Origin: Chloroflexi bacterium TSY
GTDB lineage: Bacteria; Chloroflexota; Anaerolineae; Caldilineales; Caldilineaceae
Assembly (NCBI GenBank): GCA_019217005.1
Contig: JAHBNG010000162.1
Location: forward strand, 1 to 28,535
Direction: 5' to 3'
Length of the DNA: 28,535 nucleotides
Each line of letters opens with the position of its first letter. The stretch's first letter is position 1. Under the pieces are notes generated by a model. The model searched no databases. It was not told the DNA's origin and worked only from the letters and a program-made list of their open reading frames with translations. This document shows positions 1-7,236 of the stretch, in pieces. Made by a program: the position numbers and the translations under genes.

Positions 1-20
1 ATTGTCCGAAGTTTAAATGA
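1..20 (+). repeat. Half copy of a palindromic repeat cut by the window edge
   Basis: These 20 bases match the right arm of the palindrome at 15234-15293 with one mismatch (GTCCGAA here, GTCTGAA there). Only this arm is visible because the window begins here. It ends about 20 bases before the first gene. Confidence 0.55.
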
Positions 21-39
21 TGTGGCTATAAGATTAACA

Positions 40-1053
40 ATGAAACTCAATTGGGGCATTATAGGCGCAGGCAAGATCGCCGACAGGCAGATGGCACCAG
101 CAATCGCGCTGGCACAGGACCAACAGTTGATCGCTGTTATGCGCCGCGATCTGGCGCAGGCTCAAACGTTTGCGACCCGACATGGTGCGCAACGCGCCTA
201 TGATTCAGTCGAGGCATTGCTGGCTGACGAAGCGATCAATGTTGTCTACGTCGCGACGCCACCTCACCTCCACGCTGAACAGACGATCTTAGCTGCGCAG
301 CATGGCAAGCACGTGCTGTGCGAGAAACCGATGGCATTGAATACAACTCAGGCTCAACAGATGATCGAGGCCTGTGACAAACACAATGTGCGTCTCATGA
401 TCTGCTACTATCAGCGCTTTAATTCACGTCATCTGCGCATCAAGCAACTGCTAGCAGAAGGGGCCATTGGTCAGGTGACGGCGGCACGAATTAGCTTCTC
501 TGAATACTTTCCACCTCAACCAGGAGTCTGGCACCACGATCCCGTCATCAGTGGCGGTGGTCCCCTGATGGATTTAGCGACTCATTGCATCGACCTGATC
601 TCGTTCCTCTGCGGTCCTGCTGTGGAGGTTAGTGCATTTGTGGACACCTTAGCTGCCGATTCTCTCGTGGAAGATACGGCTACTCTTCTGTTGAGGCTCC
701 AAGGCGGAGTGCAAGCAGTCGTTACCACTCACTGGAGTACGGCCAATCATGATCCAGAACGTTTCAATCGGCTGGAGATCTACGGCACAGAGGGCACGAT
801 TGTGGCTGCACCCATCCAGGCCAAGGATTCATCAGGTACCCTACAAGTCATCACAGCAGATGGAACGCAGGACTTTGGCGTTGAACCTGGTGGACCACGC
901 CCGCACGTTGCGTTGCTAGACTCCTTTGCCGGCTCCATCAATGACGATATCCCTGTATCAATTCCCGGTGAGGACGGATTGGCTGGGTTGGCGGTGGTCG
1001 AGGCAGCGGTTGAGTCAGCGCGTTCGGGTCGTAGAATCGTGTTGAGAAATTGA
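40..1053 (+). CDS. Gfo/Idh/MocA-family NAD(P)-dependent oxidoreductase
   Basis: A predicted cytoplasmic 338-residue oxidoreductase of the glucose-fructose oxidoreductase / inositol dehydrogenase family. These enzymes oxidise or reduce a sugar, inositol or related polyol with NAD(P). The N-terminus has a Rossmann nucleotide loop (GIIGAGKIA, residues 6-14). The family motif EKP carries the expected lysine (about K96). The segment GGGPLMDLATHCID supplies the usual Asp/His pair (about D178 and H182) near the active site. The length is normal for the family. I chose the ATG at 40 because the protein then begins directly before the Rossmann strand; an in-frame GTG at 22 would add six residues. Neither start has a convincing ribosome binding site. 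The gene converges on the minus-strand dioxygenase with a 38-base gap. The substrate cannot be told from sequence; the nearby uronate-type genes suggest a sugar acid or derivative. Confidence 0.9.
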   Translation: MKLNWGIIGAGKIADRQMAPAIALAQDQQLIAVMRRDLAQAQTFATRHGAQRAYDSVEALLADEAINVVYVATPPHLHAEQTILAAQHGKHVLCEKPMALNTTQAQQMIEACDKHNVRLMICYYQRFNSRHLRIKQLLAEGAIGQVTAARISFSEYFPPQPGVWHHDPVISGGGPLMDLATHCIDLISFLCGPAVEVSAFVDTLAADSLVEDTATLLLRLQGGVQAVVTTHWSTANHDPERFNRLEIYGTEGTIVAAPIQAKDSSGTLQVITADGTQDFGVEPGGPRPHVALLDSFAGSINDDIPVSIPGEDGLAGLAVVEAAVESARSGRRIVLRN

Positions 1054-1091
1054 CTCTGGGCAGCGTAAACGTTTATTCGCAGATGTGATAA

Positions 1092-1940
1092 CTAGCGCTT
1101 TCCGACGGCCCAAACGTTGGCCAGTTCGTCGCCCTCACGGTAGATGACGGGAAAATAGGGGCCGGCGTAGGGATCGCCATCTGCCTGGATCCATTTGTTA
1201 TAACTATTTTTGTCTGCCGACGTACCGGCGCGATAACAGGCTCCATCTGGAATCATATGGACAATTGCCGAGAGTCGGGGGTGATCGCTTAGATTGGCTC
1301 GGCTGCCGTGGATGGTGGCCCCATTGTGAAAACTGACGCACCCAGCCGCCATAGTGCATAACTCGGTCTTAAAGGGACGTCCGCTTTTGGCCTCAATGCG
1401 TCTGATCTGCTCATCTAAGTCGAGGTCTCTGAAGTGGTTCTCGTCAAGGATACCCCATTTGTGGCTGCCTGGCACGACCTCCATGGGCCCTTTTTCCTCG
1501 GTGACGTCCTCCAGCGCGACCCAGGCCGTCAATGTGCGGTCGTCGTCTATGCAGGTCCAGTATCCCAGGTCTTGGTGCCAGCCGATCTGGCCGACGTCGC
1601 CACTGTGGGGTGGTTTGTAGATCAACTGGTCATGGAACAGACGTATCCCGCTTACCCCAGCAAGGCGGGCGGCGATGGCCCCGATGCGCACGTCGAGAAC
1701 GAGTTGGGCAATCGTCACATCAGACCAATGGGCATTCAGCACCTGCACGACCTCTGACTTCCCAGACTGGGGTATACGGCTGTCGGGCGTGCGCCCGGTC
1801 TCGTACTCCCCGTCAATCACCCTGGCGTGGTGCTGGCAGAATTTCTTCAGCTCTTCGTTGCTAAATAATTTGGAACTGATCCAGTAGCCGTTCTCTCGAT
1901 AGTCTGTGATATCGTTTTCGTTTGGTAAGAAATATTCCAT
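1092..1940 (-). CDS. Phytanoyl-CoA dioxygenase (PhyH) family Fe(II)/2-oxoglutarate oxygenase
   Basis: A 282-residue non-haem iron oxygenase of the PhyH family, which uses 2-oxoglutarate and oxygen to hydroxylate a small molecule. The iron-binding triad is visible as H122-Q-D124 in GWHQDLGYW and H211 in ATIHGS. R222, in the DHPRLSA segment, is the likely 2-oxoglutarate carboxylate ligand. The stretch KGPMEVVPGSHKWG is typical of the family. I start at 1940 because a purine-rich GAGGGAG lies just upstream on the minus strand and the protein then begins MEYFLPNE; an in-frame ATG at 1988 adds 16 residues. It is transcribed towards the oxidoreductase and divergently from the mannonate dehydratase. 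The substrate is unknown, since PhyH proteins of this kind act on many metabolites. A second PhyH gene lies at 21016-22524. Confidence 0.9.
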   Translation of the reverse strand: MEYFLPNENDITDYRENGYWISSKLFSNEELKKFCQHHARVIDGEYETGRTPDSRIPQSGKSEVVQVLNAHWSDVTIAQLVLDVRIGAIAARLAGVSGIRLFHDQLIYKPPHSGDVGQIGWHQDLGYWTCIDDDRTLTAWVALEDVTEEKGPMEVVPGSHKWGILDENHFRDLDLDEQIRRIEAKSGRPFKTELCTMAAGCVSFHNGATIHGSRANLSDHPRLSAIVHMIPDGACYRAGTSADKNSYNKWIQADGDPYAGPYFPVIYREGDELANVWAVGKR

Positions 1941-2239
1941 TGCTCCCTCTTCTACCAAGATCCAATGATGCCCATCAACTGATAACAAAAAACTAGAGAG
2001 ATGTCAAGGTGCTCGCAGAAGTTGGGTACGCCCCGAAATTGAAAAGAAACTTGTGAAATCCGCTATCTCATGAAATAATTGATTGATGATATAGATATAA
2101 TTCTATCAGGATTATCGAGAAGAATGGCGGCAAGCTTTACGATCAAGGCATGATTGAAGGTCATGATAAAACGATCTCGCGCTACTGGATTGATCTATCC
2201 TCTGGCGAATGAAACGAATCTTCGGAAAGGGTTACAGAC

Positions 2240-3223
2240 ATGTACATCGGCTCACAGTTCGGCGACCAGACTGACGAAGAGATGCAGGTGCTGGCTCAAC
2301 TGGGCATCAAAAACGTCGATCAGACGCCTTCCAAGCCCTGGAAGGAATGGTCAAAGGAGATGCTAATCGAAATGAAGGAACGCTGGGCAAAGCATGACAT
2401 CAACATGGAGATGATTCACATCCCGCTGGGATCACGCAGTGCCTACGTCAACGAAGCCGGTGCCATCTTTCTTAAGCCGAGTGATGAGCGGGATCGGCAG
2501 ATTGATTGGATGAAAGAGACGGTTCGCATGGCGGGTGAGGCTGGAATCCGCGGGTTGAACTACAATATTACCATCCTGGGGCATCTGCGCACACCATCGA
2601 AGACAGGGCGTGGCGGTGCAACGTTGTCGACCTTCGAGTTGGATCAATTGGATCAGTCGCTGGGTGAGTTCGAGGACGGGCCAGCCGATGAAGATGAGAT
2701 GTGGGAGCGCATCGACCATTGGTTGAAGGAGATCATGCCCGTCGCCGAAGAATACAAAGTTCAGATGGCGTGTCACCCGTCGGATCCGGGCATTGGCGTT
2801 GGGAAGACCTATCGGGGTGTGGCACGCCCCCTGGGGATGGTCGAGGGCTTCAAAAAGCTTATTGACCTTTACGACAGTCCAAACAACGGTCTGAATTTCT
2901 GCCAAGGTTGTATGTCTGAGGCCCTGGAGAATCCTGCTGAGGAAATCTTCGATGTGATCCGCTACTTTGGCGAGCGCAAGAAGATCTTCAACGTGCATTT
3001 CAGAAACATCAAAGGCGGGCTGGGGAACTTCGTCGAGGTTTTTCCCGATGAGGGCGATATCAACATGATCAGAGCATTGAAAGTTTACAAAGATGTCGGC
3101 TATGAGTACATGATCATGCCAGACCATGTCCCTAGCATCGATGCTCCTGAACCACGCAAGGTTGGATTTGCCTATGCATTCGGCTATATACACGCGGCTT
3201 TGCAGGCTGTGGAGGAACTGTAG
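2240..3223 (+). CDS. UxuA-like mannonate dehydratase
   Basis: A 327-residue TIM-barrel protein that resembles D-mannonate dehydratase, which converts D-mannonate to 2-keto-3-deoxygluconate in glucuronate catabolism (known for the family). All expected metal-site positions are present: H179 in CHPSDP, C221 in FCQGC, H253 in NVHFRNIKG, and D295-H296 in MPDHVP. The motif FVEVFPDEGDINM is also characteristic. It is shorter than E. coli UxuA, which is near 394 residues, so it may belong to a divergent branch with another sugar-acid substrate. A GGAAAGG ribosome binding site at 2224-2230 sits nine bases before the ATG. It is divergent from the PhyH gene and probably starts its own transcript. The heparinase-type lyase downstream supports a role in uronate use, by inference. 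An antisense open frame inside it is treated as a shadow. Confidence 0.85.
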   Translation: MYIGSQFGDQTDEEMQVLAQLGIKNVDQTPSKPWKEWSKEMLIEMKERWAKHDINMEMIHIPLGSRSAYVNEAGAIFLKPSDERDRQIDWMKETVRMAGEAGIRGLNYNITILGHLRTPSKTGRGGATLSTFELDQLDQSLGEFEDGPADEDEMWERIDHWLKEIMPVAEEYKVQMACHPSDPGIGVGKTYRGVARPLGMVEGFKKLIDLYDSPNNGLNFCQGCMSEALENPAEEIFDVIRYFGERKKIFNVHFRNIKGGLGNFVEVFPDEGDINMIRALKVYKDVGYEYMIMPDHVPSIDAPEPRKVGFAYAFGYIHAALQAVEEL

Positions 3224-3238
3224 AAACGGATGTTTTCA

Positions 3239-3282
3239 TTCCCCTTAACCCCAGCAAGGAAGGAGGGGAAATACGGTCTTTT
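3239..3282 (+). terminator. Possible terminator after the mannonate dehydratase
   Basis: TTCCCCT at 3239-3245 pairs with AGGGGAA at 3264-3270, and a TCTTTT run follows at 3277-3282. The stem is short and the T run is not immediately adjacent, so this is weak. Confidence 0.3.
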
Positions 3283-3305
3283 ATAGGTTAGACAATTTCA
3301 GAATC

Positions 3306-3460
3306 GGGGTGGTTCAAAATTAGGTTTACACTTTTGATATATAGACAAAAATCTATATGAGACCGTTTTCTCTCTGAGAACCGGCGAAATCAGAGAATAT
3401 AAACGTTCTTTCTGTTTCTAAAAGTGTAAACCTATCTATCCAGCTAAAATGAACCACCCC
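3306..3460 (+). mobile_element. MITE family 1, copy A (155 bp, 8-bp target duplication)
   Basis: A non-coding element with inverted ends that begin GGGGTGGTTCA. A second inner match is TTAGGTTTACACTTTTG at the left end against AAAAGTGTAAACCTA at the right end. It is flanked on both sides by the direct repeat TCAGAATC (3298-3305 and 3461-3468), an exact 8-bp target-site duplication. Copy B (9715-9870) is homologous along its length in the opposite orientation. Eight-base duplications are known from several transposase families, such as ISL3, IS66 and IS1595, so the mobilising family is not settled. It lies 55 bases before the next gene and fills most of the 3224-3515 gap. Confidence 0.9.
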
Positions 3461-3515
3461 TCAGAATCCTGAATATACTCATCAAAGGATCTTTAAACAA
3501 AAAAGGACAATCTTA

Positions 3516-5558
3516 GTGGCTCTCTACGATTTGAGGAATAGTAAAATCCTTCGCTCAGCATGGACAACAGTACGTGAAACGAAAAGCATAGGCGATGTTC
3601 TTGCTGCAAAGAATTCGCTCACATTGCAAGAAAAGCACCAGATAATTGACCAAGCACTACTTCTAATTACACAGCTGTATGCGAACTTACCTGTCAAGAA
3701 AGCGCGGCACGCTGTCAACATAGAGCAACAACTATTGCTCCTGCGAAGCCAACAGGTTGCGGATGATGGTGATTATTACTTCCATCGAGAAATGATTGAG
3801 ATTTTCAAAGGGCTCCGTGATGCGCATACGAACTACGAACTCCCGCCCCCATACCGAGGACAAATTGCGTTTCTTCCCTTCATGATACAAGATTGCTTTG
3901 CAGACAATCAGCACAAATTTTTCGTGACACGAATGCTATTCGAATTTCATCATGATCAATTCAAACGTGGTGTTGAGATCACACACTGGAATGGCATTCC
4001 TATAGAACGAGCCGTCCAGATCAATGCGGAACGTGAAGAAGGAAGCAACTTGGCCGCCCGTTTCGCCTTTGGATTGAATGCTCTGACAATTCGAGATTTG
4101 GGTCGATCATTACCTCCAGATGAAGAATGGGTAGTTGTCACTTTCCAGCGCGACAGCCAGACTCATGAGATAATCTTCCCCTGGCGCGTTTGGGATTCAA
4201 CGATTGGGTCTCGTCAAGCTCAGGACAGCACAAATGGTGGCACAAATAGGGAGCAGGCAGCCAAATTCAGTCTATCTGCTCGCGTGCAACAGATCCACTT
4301 GGCCAAGAAACACCTTTTTGCTCGAGAAGTGCTCGAAGTATCAAGCCGCATTGCCCCTGTTATCCAGGCCGTGGAAAGTGCTGATCGTAAATTGGGAGAT
4401 GTGGACCTATCAGGTATCGATCTCAGTGCGGTGAATATGAATACAGAATCAATTCTGCCAGAAGTGCTACAGTTTGCCCTTCATAAGTACAATGACACTG
4501 ATTTTGGCTATATCCGCATTCGCACATTTGAATACAATAACTTGATTCAGTTTGTCAATGAATTCCTGCGAATTCTCGCTCTAATGCCTAGAAACGGATT
4601 GGTCCTTGATGTTCGCGGCAACGGAGGTGGTTTGATTCACAATGGTGAGCTTCTGCTCCAGTTGTTCACACCACAAACAATCAAGCCCGAACCTGCTCAG
4701 TTCATTTGTAGCCAGTTGACGATGGCACTATGCAGTCGGCCAACCAGCGGTTTCGATCAAGAAGCCGCTGATCTACTTGGGATTCCACTGGAAGAACTTC
4801 AAGCAATGGCTGACCTTCGCCGCGAATGGGCCGATAGCTATGGTAAATCGATTGCTAGTTCCTTGCAGAGTGGAAGTGTTTATTCCAAAGGTGTTCCAAT
4901 TACCGATCCTACAATGGCTAATTCACTCGGGCAGCGCTATCACGGCCCAGTTGTACTGATCACAGATGCAATGAGCTATAGCACGACAGACATATTTGCG
5001 GCCGGGTTTGCAGATCATCAGATTGGTCCAACAATTACAGTCTCTGGCAATACTGGAGCTGGCGGAGCAAATGTGCTCGATCACGCAACATTGGTTTCTT
5101 TATTGCATAGTGAGGGCTCCTCGATTCGCCCGTTGCCTAACGGGGTTGCGATGCGTGTTGCCCTCCGTCGCACCTTGCGTGTCGGCTCAAATGACGATCA
5201 GATTCTGGAAGATATAGGCGTAAATGAACAAGATATCTTTTACCACATGACATTTGATGACCTGATGCATAACAACAAAGACTTAATCTTCTTTGCGAAT
5301 GAGATCCTCTCGGGACTTCCTTGTTACCAGCTTGATATAGACCCTATAAGGATGGAGAATGATGTGCTTAGCCTCAGCACTACAACCAGCAATATGGATA
5401 GGTTGGATTTTTTCTTAGACGGTCGCCCAACTTGGACAACAGACGTGTCTGACGGTGACACTGTCCACAAAATTCCCTGCAAGGTCGTCACATTCCATCT
5501 CGAAATCAAAGGCTACTCGGGTCATAAACTTGTGGCGAGCCGTAAACTGCAATCTTGA
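3516..5558 (+). CDS. S41 (tricorn/CtpA-like) peptidase-family protein
   Basis: A 680-residue protein with an S41-type serine peptidase core. LVLDVRGNGGG (about residues 360-370) and HGPVVLITDAMSYSTTDIFAAGF match the S41 fold, with S489 the likely nucleophile. No lysine appears about 25 residues after it, as the CtpA/Prc branch would have. RDAHTNY near the N-terminus offers H104, which fits the Ser-His-type catalytic set of the tricorn/S41B branch. No signal peptide, membrane segment or clear PDZ domain is visible, so it is probably cytoplasmic. The last 80 residues look like a separate small beta domain. The GTG start is supported by AAAAGGA nine bases upstream. The codons look more AT-rich than in the neighbours, and small mobile elements lie on both sides, which suggests acquisition. 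Its substrate is unknown. Confidence 0.75.
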   Translation: MALYDLRNSKILRSAWTTVRETKSIGDVLAAKNSLTLQEKHQIIDQALLLITQLYANLPVKKARHAVNIEQQLLLLRSQQVADDGDYYFHREMIEIFKGLRDAHTNYELPPPYRGQIAFLPFMIQDCFADNQHKFFVTRMLFEFHHDQFKRGVEITHWNGIPIERAVQINAEREEGSNLAARFAFGLNALTIRDLGRSLPPDEEWVVVTFQRDSQTHEIIFPWRVWDSTIGSRQAQDSTNGGTNREQAAKFSLSARVQQIHLAKKHLFAREVLEVSSRIAPVIQAVESADRKLGDVDLSGIDLSAVNMNTESILPEVLQFALHKYNDTDFGYIRIRTFEYNNLIQFVNEFLRILALMPRNGLVLDVRGNGGGLIHNGELLLQLFTPQTIKPEPAQFICSQLTMALCSRPTSGFDQEAADLLGIPLEELQAMADLRREWADSYGKSIASSLQSGSVYSKGVPITDPTMANSLGQRYHGPVVLITDAMSYSTTDIFAAGFADHQIGPTITVSGNTGAGGANVLDHATLVSLLHSEGSSIRPLPNGVAMRVALRRTLRVGSNDDQILEDIGVNEQDIFYHMTFDDLMHNNKDLIFFANEILSGLPCYQLDIDPIRMENDVLSLSTTTSNMDRLDFFLDGRPTWTTDVSDGDTVHKIPCKVVTFHLEIKGYSGHKLVASRKLQS

Positions 5559-5693
5559 CGCTAAGTGGCCGACTTATCGCTCATAGTTGCCTGATACCAA
5601 CATACGTTTACGGGGCGTAAGGCATATGATGGAGTGAGCCAAGTCCTAACAGCCAAAATATAGTGAACATCCAGAGCTCGCTTTTTGGTCTAA

Positions 5694-5843
5694 GAGGGTG
5701 TTTTAAAAGGTGCGATCAGTGCCGGTTGAGTAGCCGAAGGTGTATCGAAACCAAACGGGTCGACCCGCAAACGCTGGTTTCGATACACCTTCGTGACTCA
5801 ACCGACGTTTGCTCACCTTCGCCTACACTTTTAAAACACTCTC
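5694..5843. mobile_element. IS5-like MITE with palindromic core and TAA duplication
   Basis: The ends are inverted repeats GAGGGTGTTTTAAAAG (left) and GAGAGTGTTTTAAAAG (right, read on the minus strand), matching at 15 of 16 positions. TAA flanks both sides (5691-5693, 5844-5846), consistent with the 3-bp TNA duplication of some IS5-family groups. Inside, about 30 bases at 5723-5753 pair with 5775-5804 around a short loop, so the transcript would form a long hairpin. No transposase is encoded. A similar single end occurs at 22613-22635. Confidence 0.7.
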
Positions 5844-6010
5844 TAAGAAACGTCGCATTACGCGTTGTCTTTGATCCCGGTTTCGTGACGCGCTGTTGCT
5901 TTGGAAGCGTTGGCCGCATCGTAGATAGCCGAATTTCAAATTTGCGGGTACAATGTCGTAATATTTGAATTTATATTGCAAAACTGGAAAGATTGGTCAG
6001 CTATTGGGCC

Positions 6011-6018
6011 AAAGGTGG
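6011..6018 (+). promoter_or_regulatory. Ribosome binding site deciding the glycosyltransferase start
   Basis: AAAGGTGG lies nine bases before the ATG at 6028. It favours this start over the in-frame TTG at 5965, which has no comparable site. Confidence 0.6.
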
Positions 6019-6027
6019 AACGAGATT

Positions 6028-7086
6028 ATGCATGGGGTCTTTTTCTGGGAGGCAGCGGGCCTATCACTAGACCGAGCCAACCCATACGGCGGGCTGCTCG
6101 CTCGTGCTTTGGCCAGTGTGGGCGTGGAGTTGAGCGCAGGGCATCCTCACGAATTCACCGAGGAGTGGCTGCACCAAAATCAAGGTCAGATCGACATTCT
6201 GCATCTCAACTGGCCTCATCACCTGTATGATGCCCCTGATCTGGCTGAACGCGTGATTCGCTGCGCCGAAGTGATCGACAACCTGACGCTCGCACGCACC
6301 CTTGGCTACAAGATTGTCTGGACGGTTCACAACCTTTACCCCCATGACAGCGAAAATCGAGAGCTGGACCATCTGGCTCGTTTGGCCATTACCCAGTTGG
6401 CGACAGCGGTGATTGTTCACTGTCCACATGCGCGTACTCTTGTCCAGCAGCATTTTTACCGCACAGACAGTGTCTTTGTCATTCCTCACGGACATTTCAT
6501 TGACCCCTATCCCAACACGATAAGCCGCACCGTGGCGCGTCGGCAGTTGGGCATCCCCGACGATCGATTCGTCTTTTGCTCATTTGGCAATGTACGACCC
6601 TATAAAGGGTGGGAAGCGCTCGTTGAGGCTTTTTCAACTCTTTCTGACGAGCACTTATGTTTACTCCTAGCAGCTAAGGTCTATTCAGACTATGGTGAGA
6701 AGTTTGTCGAGAAGGCGCGTCAAGCCGACCCGCGTATTGTCGTTTCGCCTTCGAACTTTTTTGCGAACGAGGAATTCCAACGTTACTTCAACGCAGCGGA
6801 CGTCGCCGTTTTTCCCTTTGTTGATGTGTTGACCTCTGGTTCGGTCATAACGGCCCTCTCTTTTGGCGTCCCCATCATCGTGCCCACGGTCGGCTGTTTA
6901 TCAGAGCTAGTTGACGAACACGTCGGTATCCTCTATGATCAAGACCACCCCCACGCTTTGATGGATGCGATGATAGAGATTCAACAGCAAGATTTACCTG
7001 CTCTTCGTGAAGCAGCATACCGCCGAGCGCAAAGTTTAGACTGGGCGAAGATTGCCCAGAAGACGGTGCGGGCATATCAGCATTGA
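6028..7086 (+). CDS. GT-B fold glycosyltransferase (GT4/group 1-like)
   Basis: A 352-residue cytoplasmic glycosyltransferase that would transfer a sugar from a nucleotide-sugar donor. The N-terminal domain opens with NPYGGLLARAL, an acceptor-side glycine-rich loop. The C-terminal donor domain starts at FGNVRPYKGWEALVEAF, a strand-helix pattern typical of GT4 enzymes. It ends with FPFVDVLTSGSVITALSFGVPIIVP and LSELVDEHVGILY, the region that binds the nucleotide-sugar. The start at 6028 follows a good ribosome binding site. The next gene is the heparinase-type protein 150 bases downstream on the same strand, so the two might share a transcript, but a 10-bp inverted repeat lies between them. Acceptor and donor cannot be named. 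Other genes for building a surface polysaccharide are missing from the window. Confidence 0.85.
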   Translation: MHGVFFWEAAGLSLDRANPYGGLLARALASVGVELSAGHPHEFTEEWLHQNQGQIDILHLNWPHHLYDAPDLAERVIRCAEVIDNLTLARTLGYKIVWTVHNLYPHDSENRELDHLARLAITQLATAVIVHCPHARTLVQQHFYRTDSVFVIPHGHFIDPYPNTISRTVARRQLGIPDDRFVFCSFGNVRPYKGWEALVEAFSTLSDEHLCLLLAAKVYSDYGEKFVEKARQADPRIVVSPSNFFANEEFQRYFNAADVAVFPFVDVLTSGSVITALSFGVPIIVPTVGCLSELVDEHVGILYDQDHPHALMDAMIEIQQQDLPALREAAYRRAQSLDWAKIAQKTVRAYQH

Positions 7087-7137
7087 AGCAAAGCTTTTCC
7101 AAAAAATAAAATCCCCGATTCAAAAGGAAAAGCCAAA

Positions 7138-7190
7138 GCCATTCCAGGGTGATACATTCCATTTTACGGGTACTTTTTCTCTGGAATGGC
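7138..7190. repeat. Inverted repeat between glycosyltransferase and lyase
   Basis: GCCATTCCAG (7138-7147) pairs perfectly with CTGGAATGGC (7181-7190) around 33 bases. There is no T run after it, so it is not a clear terminator. Confidence 0.4.
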
Positions 7191-7236
7191 CTAAAGCAGG
7201 TAACTGTTGGCCGACTAACCCAAAAGGGTCATCCCC

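Larger units (their letters stand above)
5559..6027. other. Non-coding gap between peptidase and glycosyltransferase
   Basis: No convincing gene is present. The gap holds the 150-bp palindromic element described separately and a short leader before the glycosyltransferase. The open frames here are read from the palindrome arms. Confidence 0.6.

Noticed and set aside
2432..3193. Long antisense open frame inside the mannonate dehydratase gene
   Set aside because: It is a shadow of a well-supported gene with all metal-site motifs on the plus strand, and it has no family pattern.
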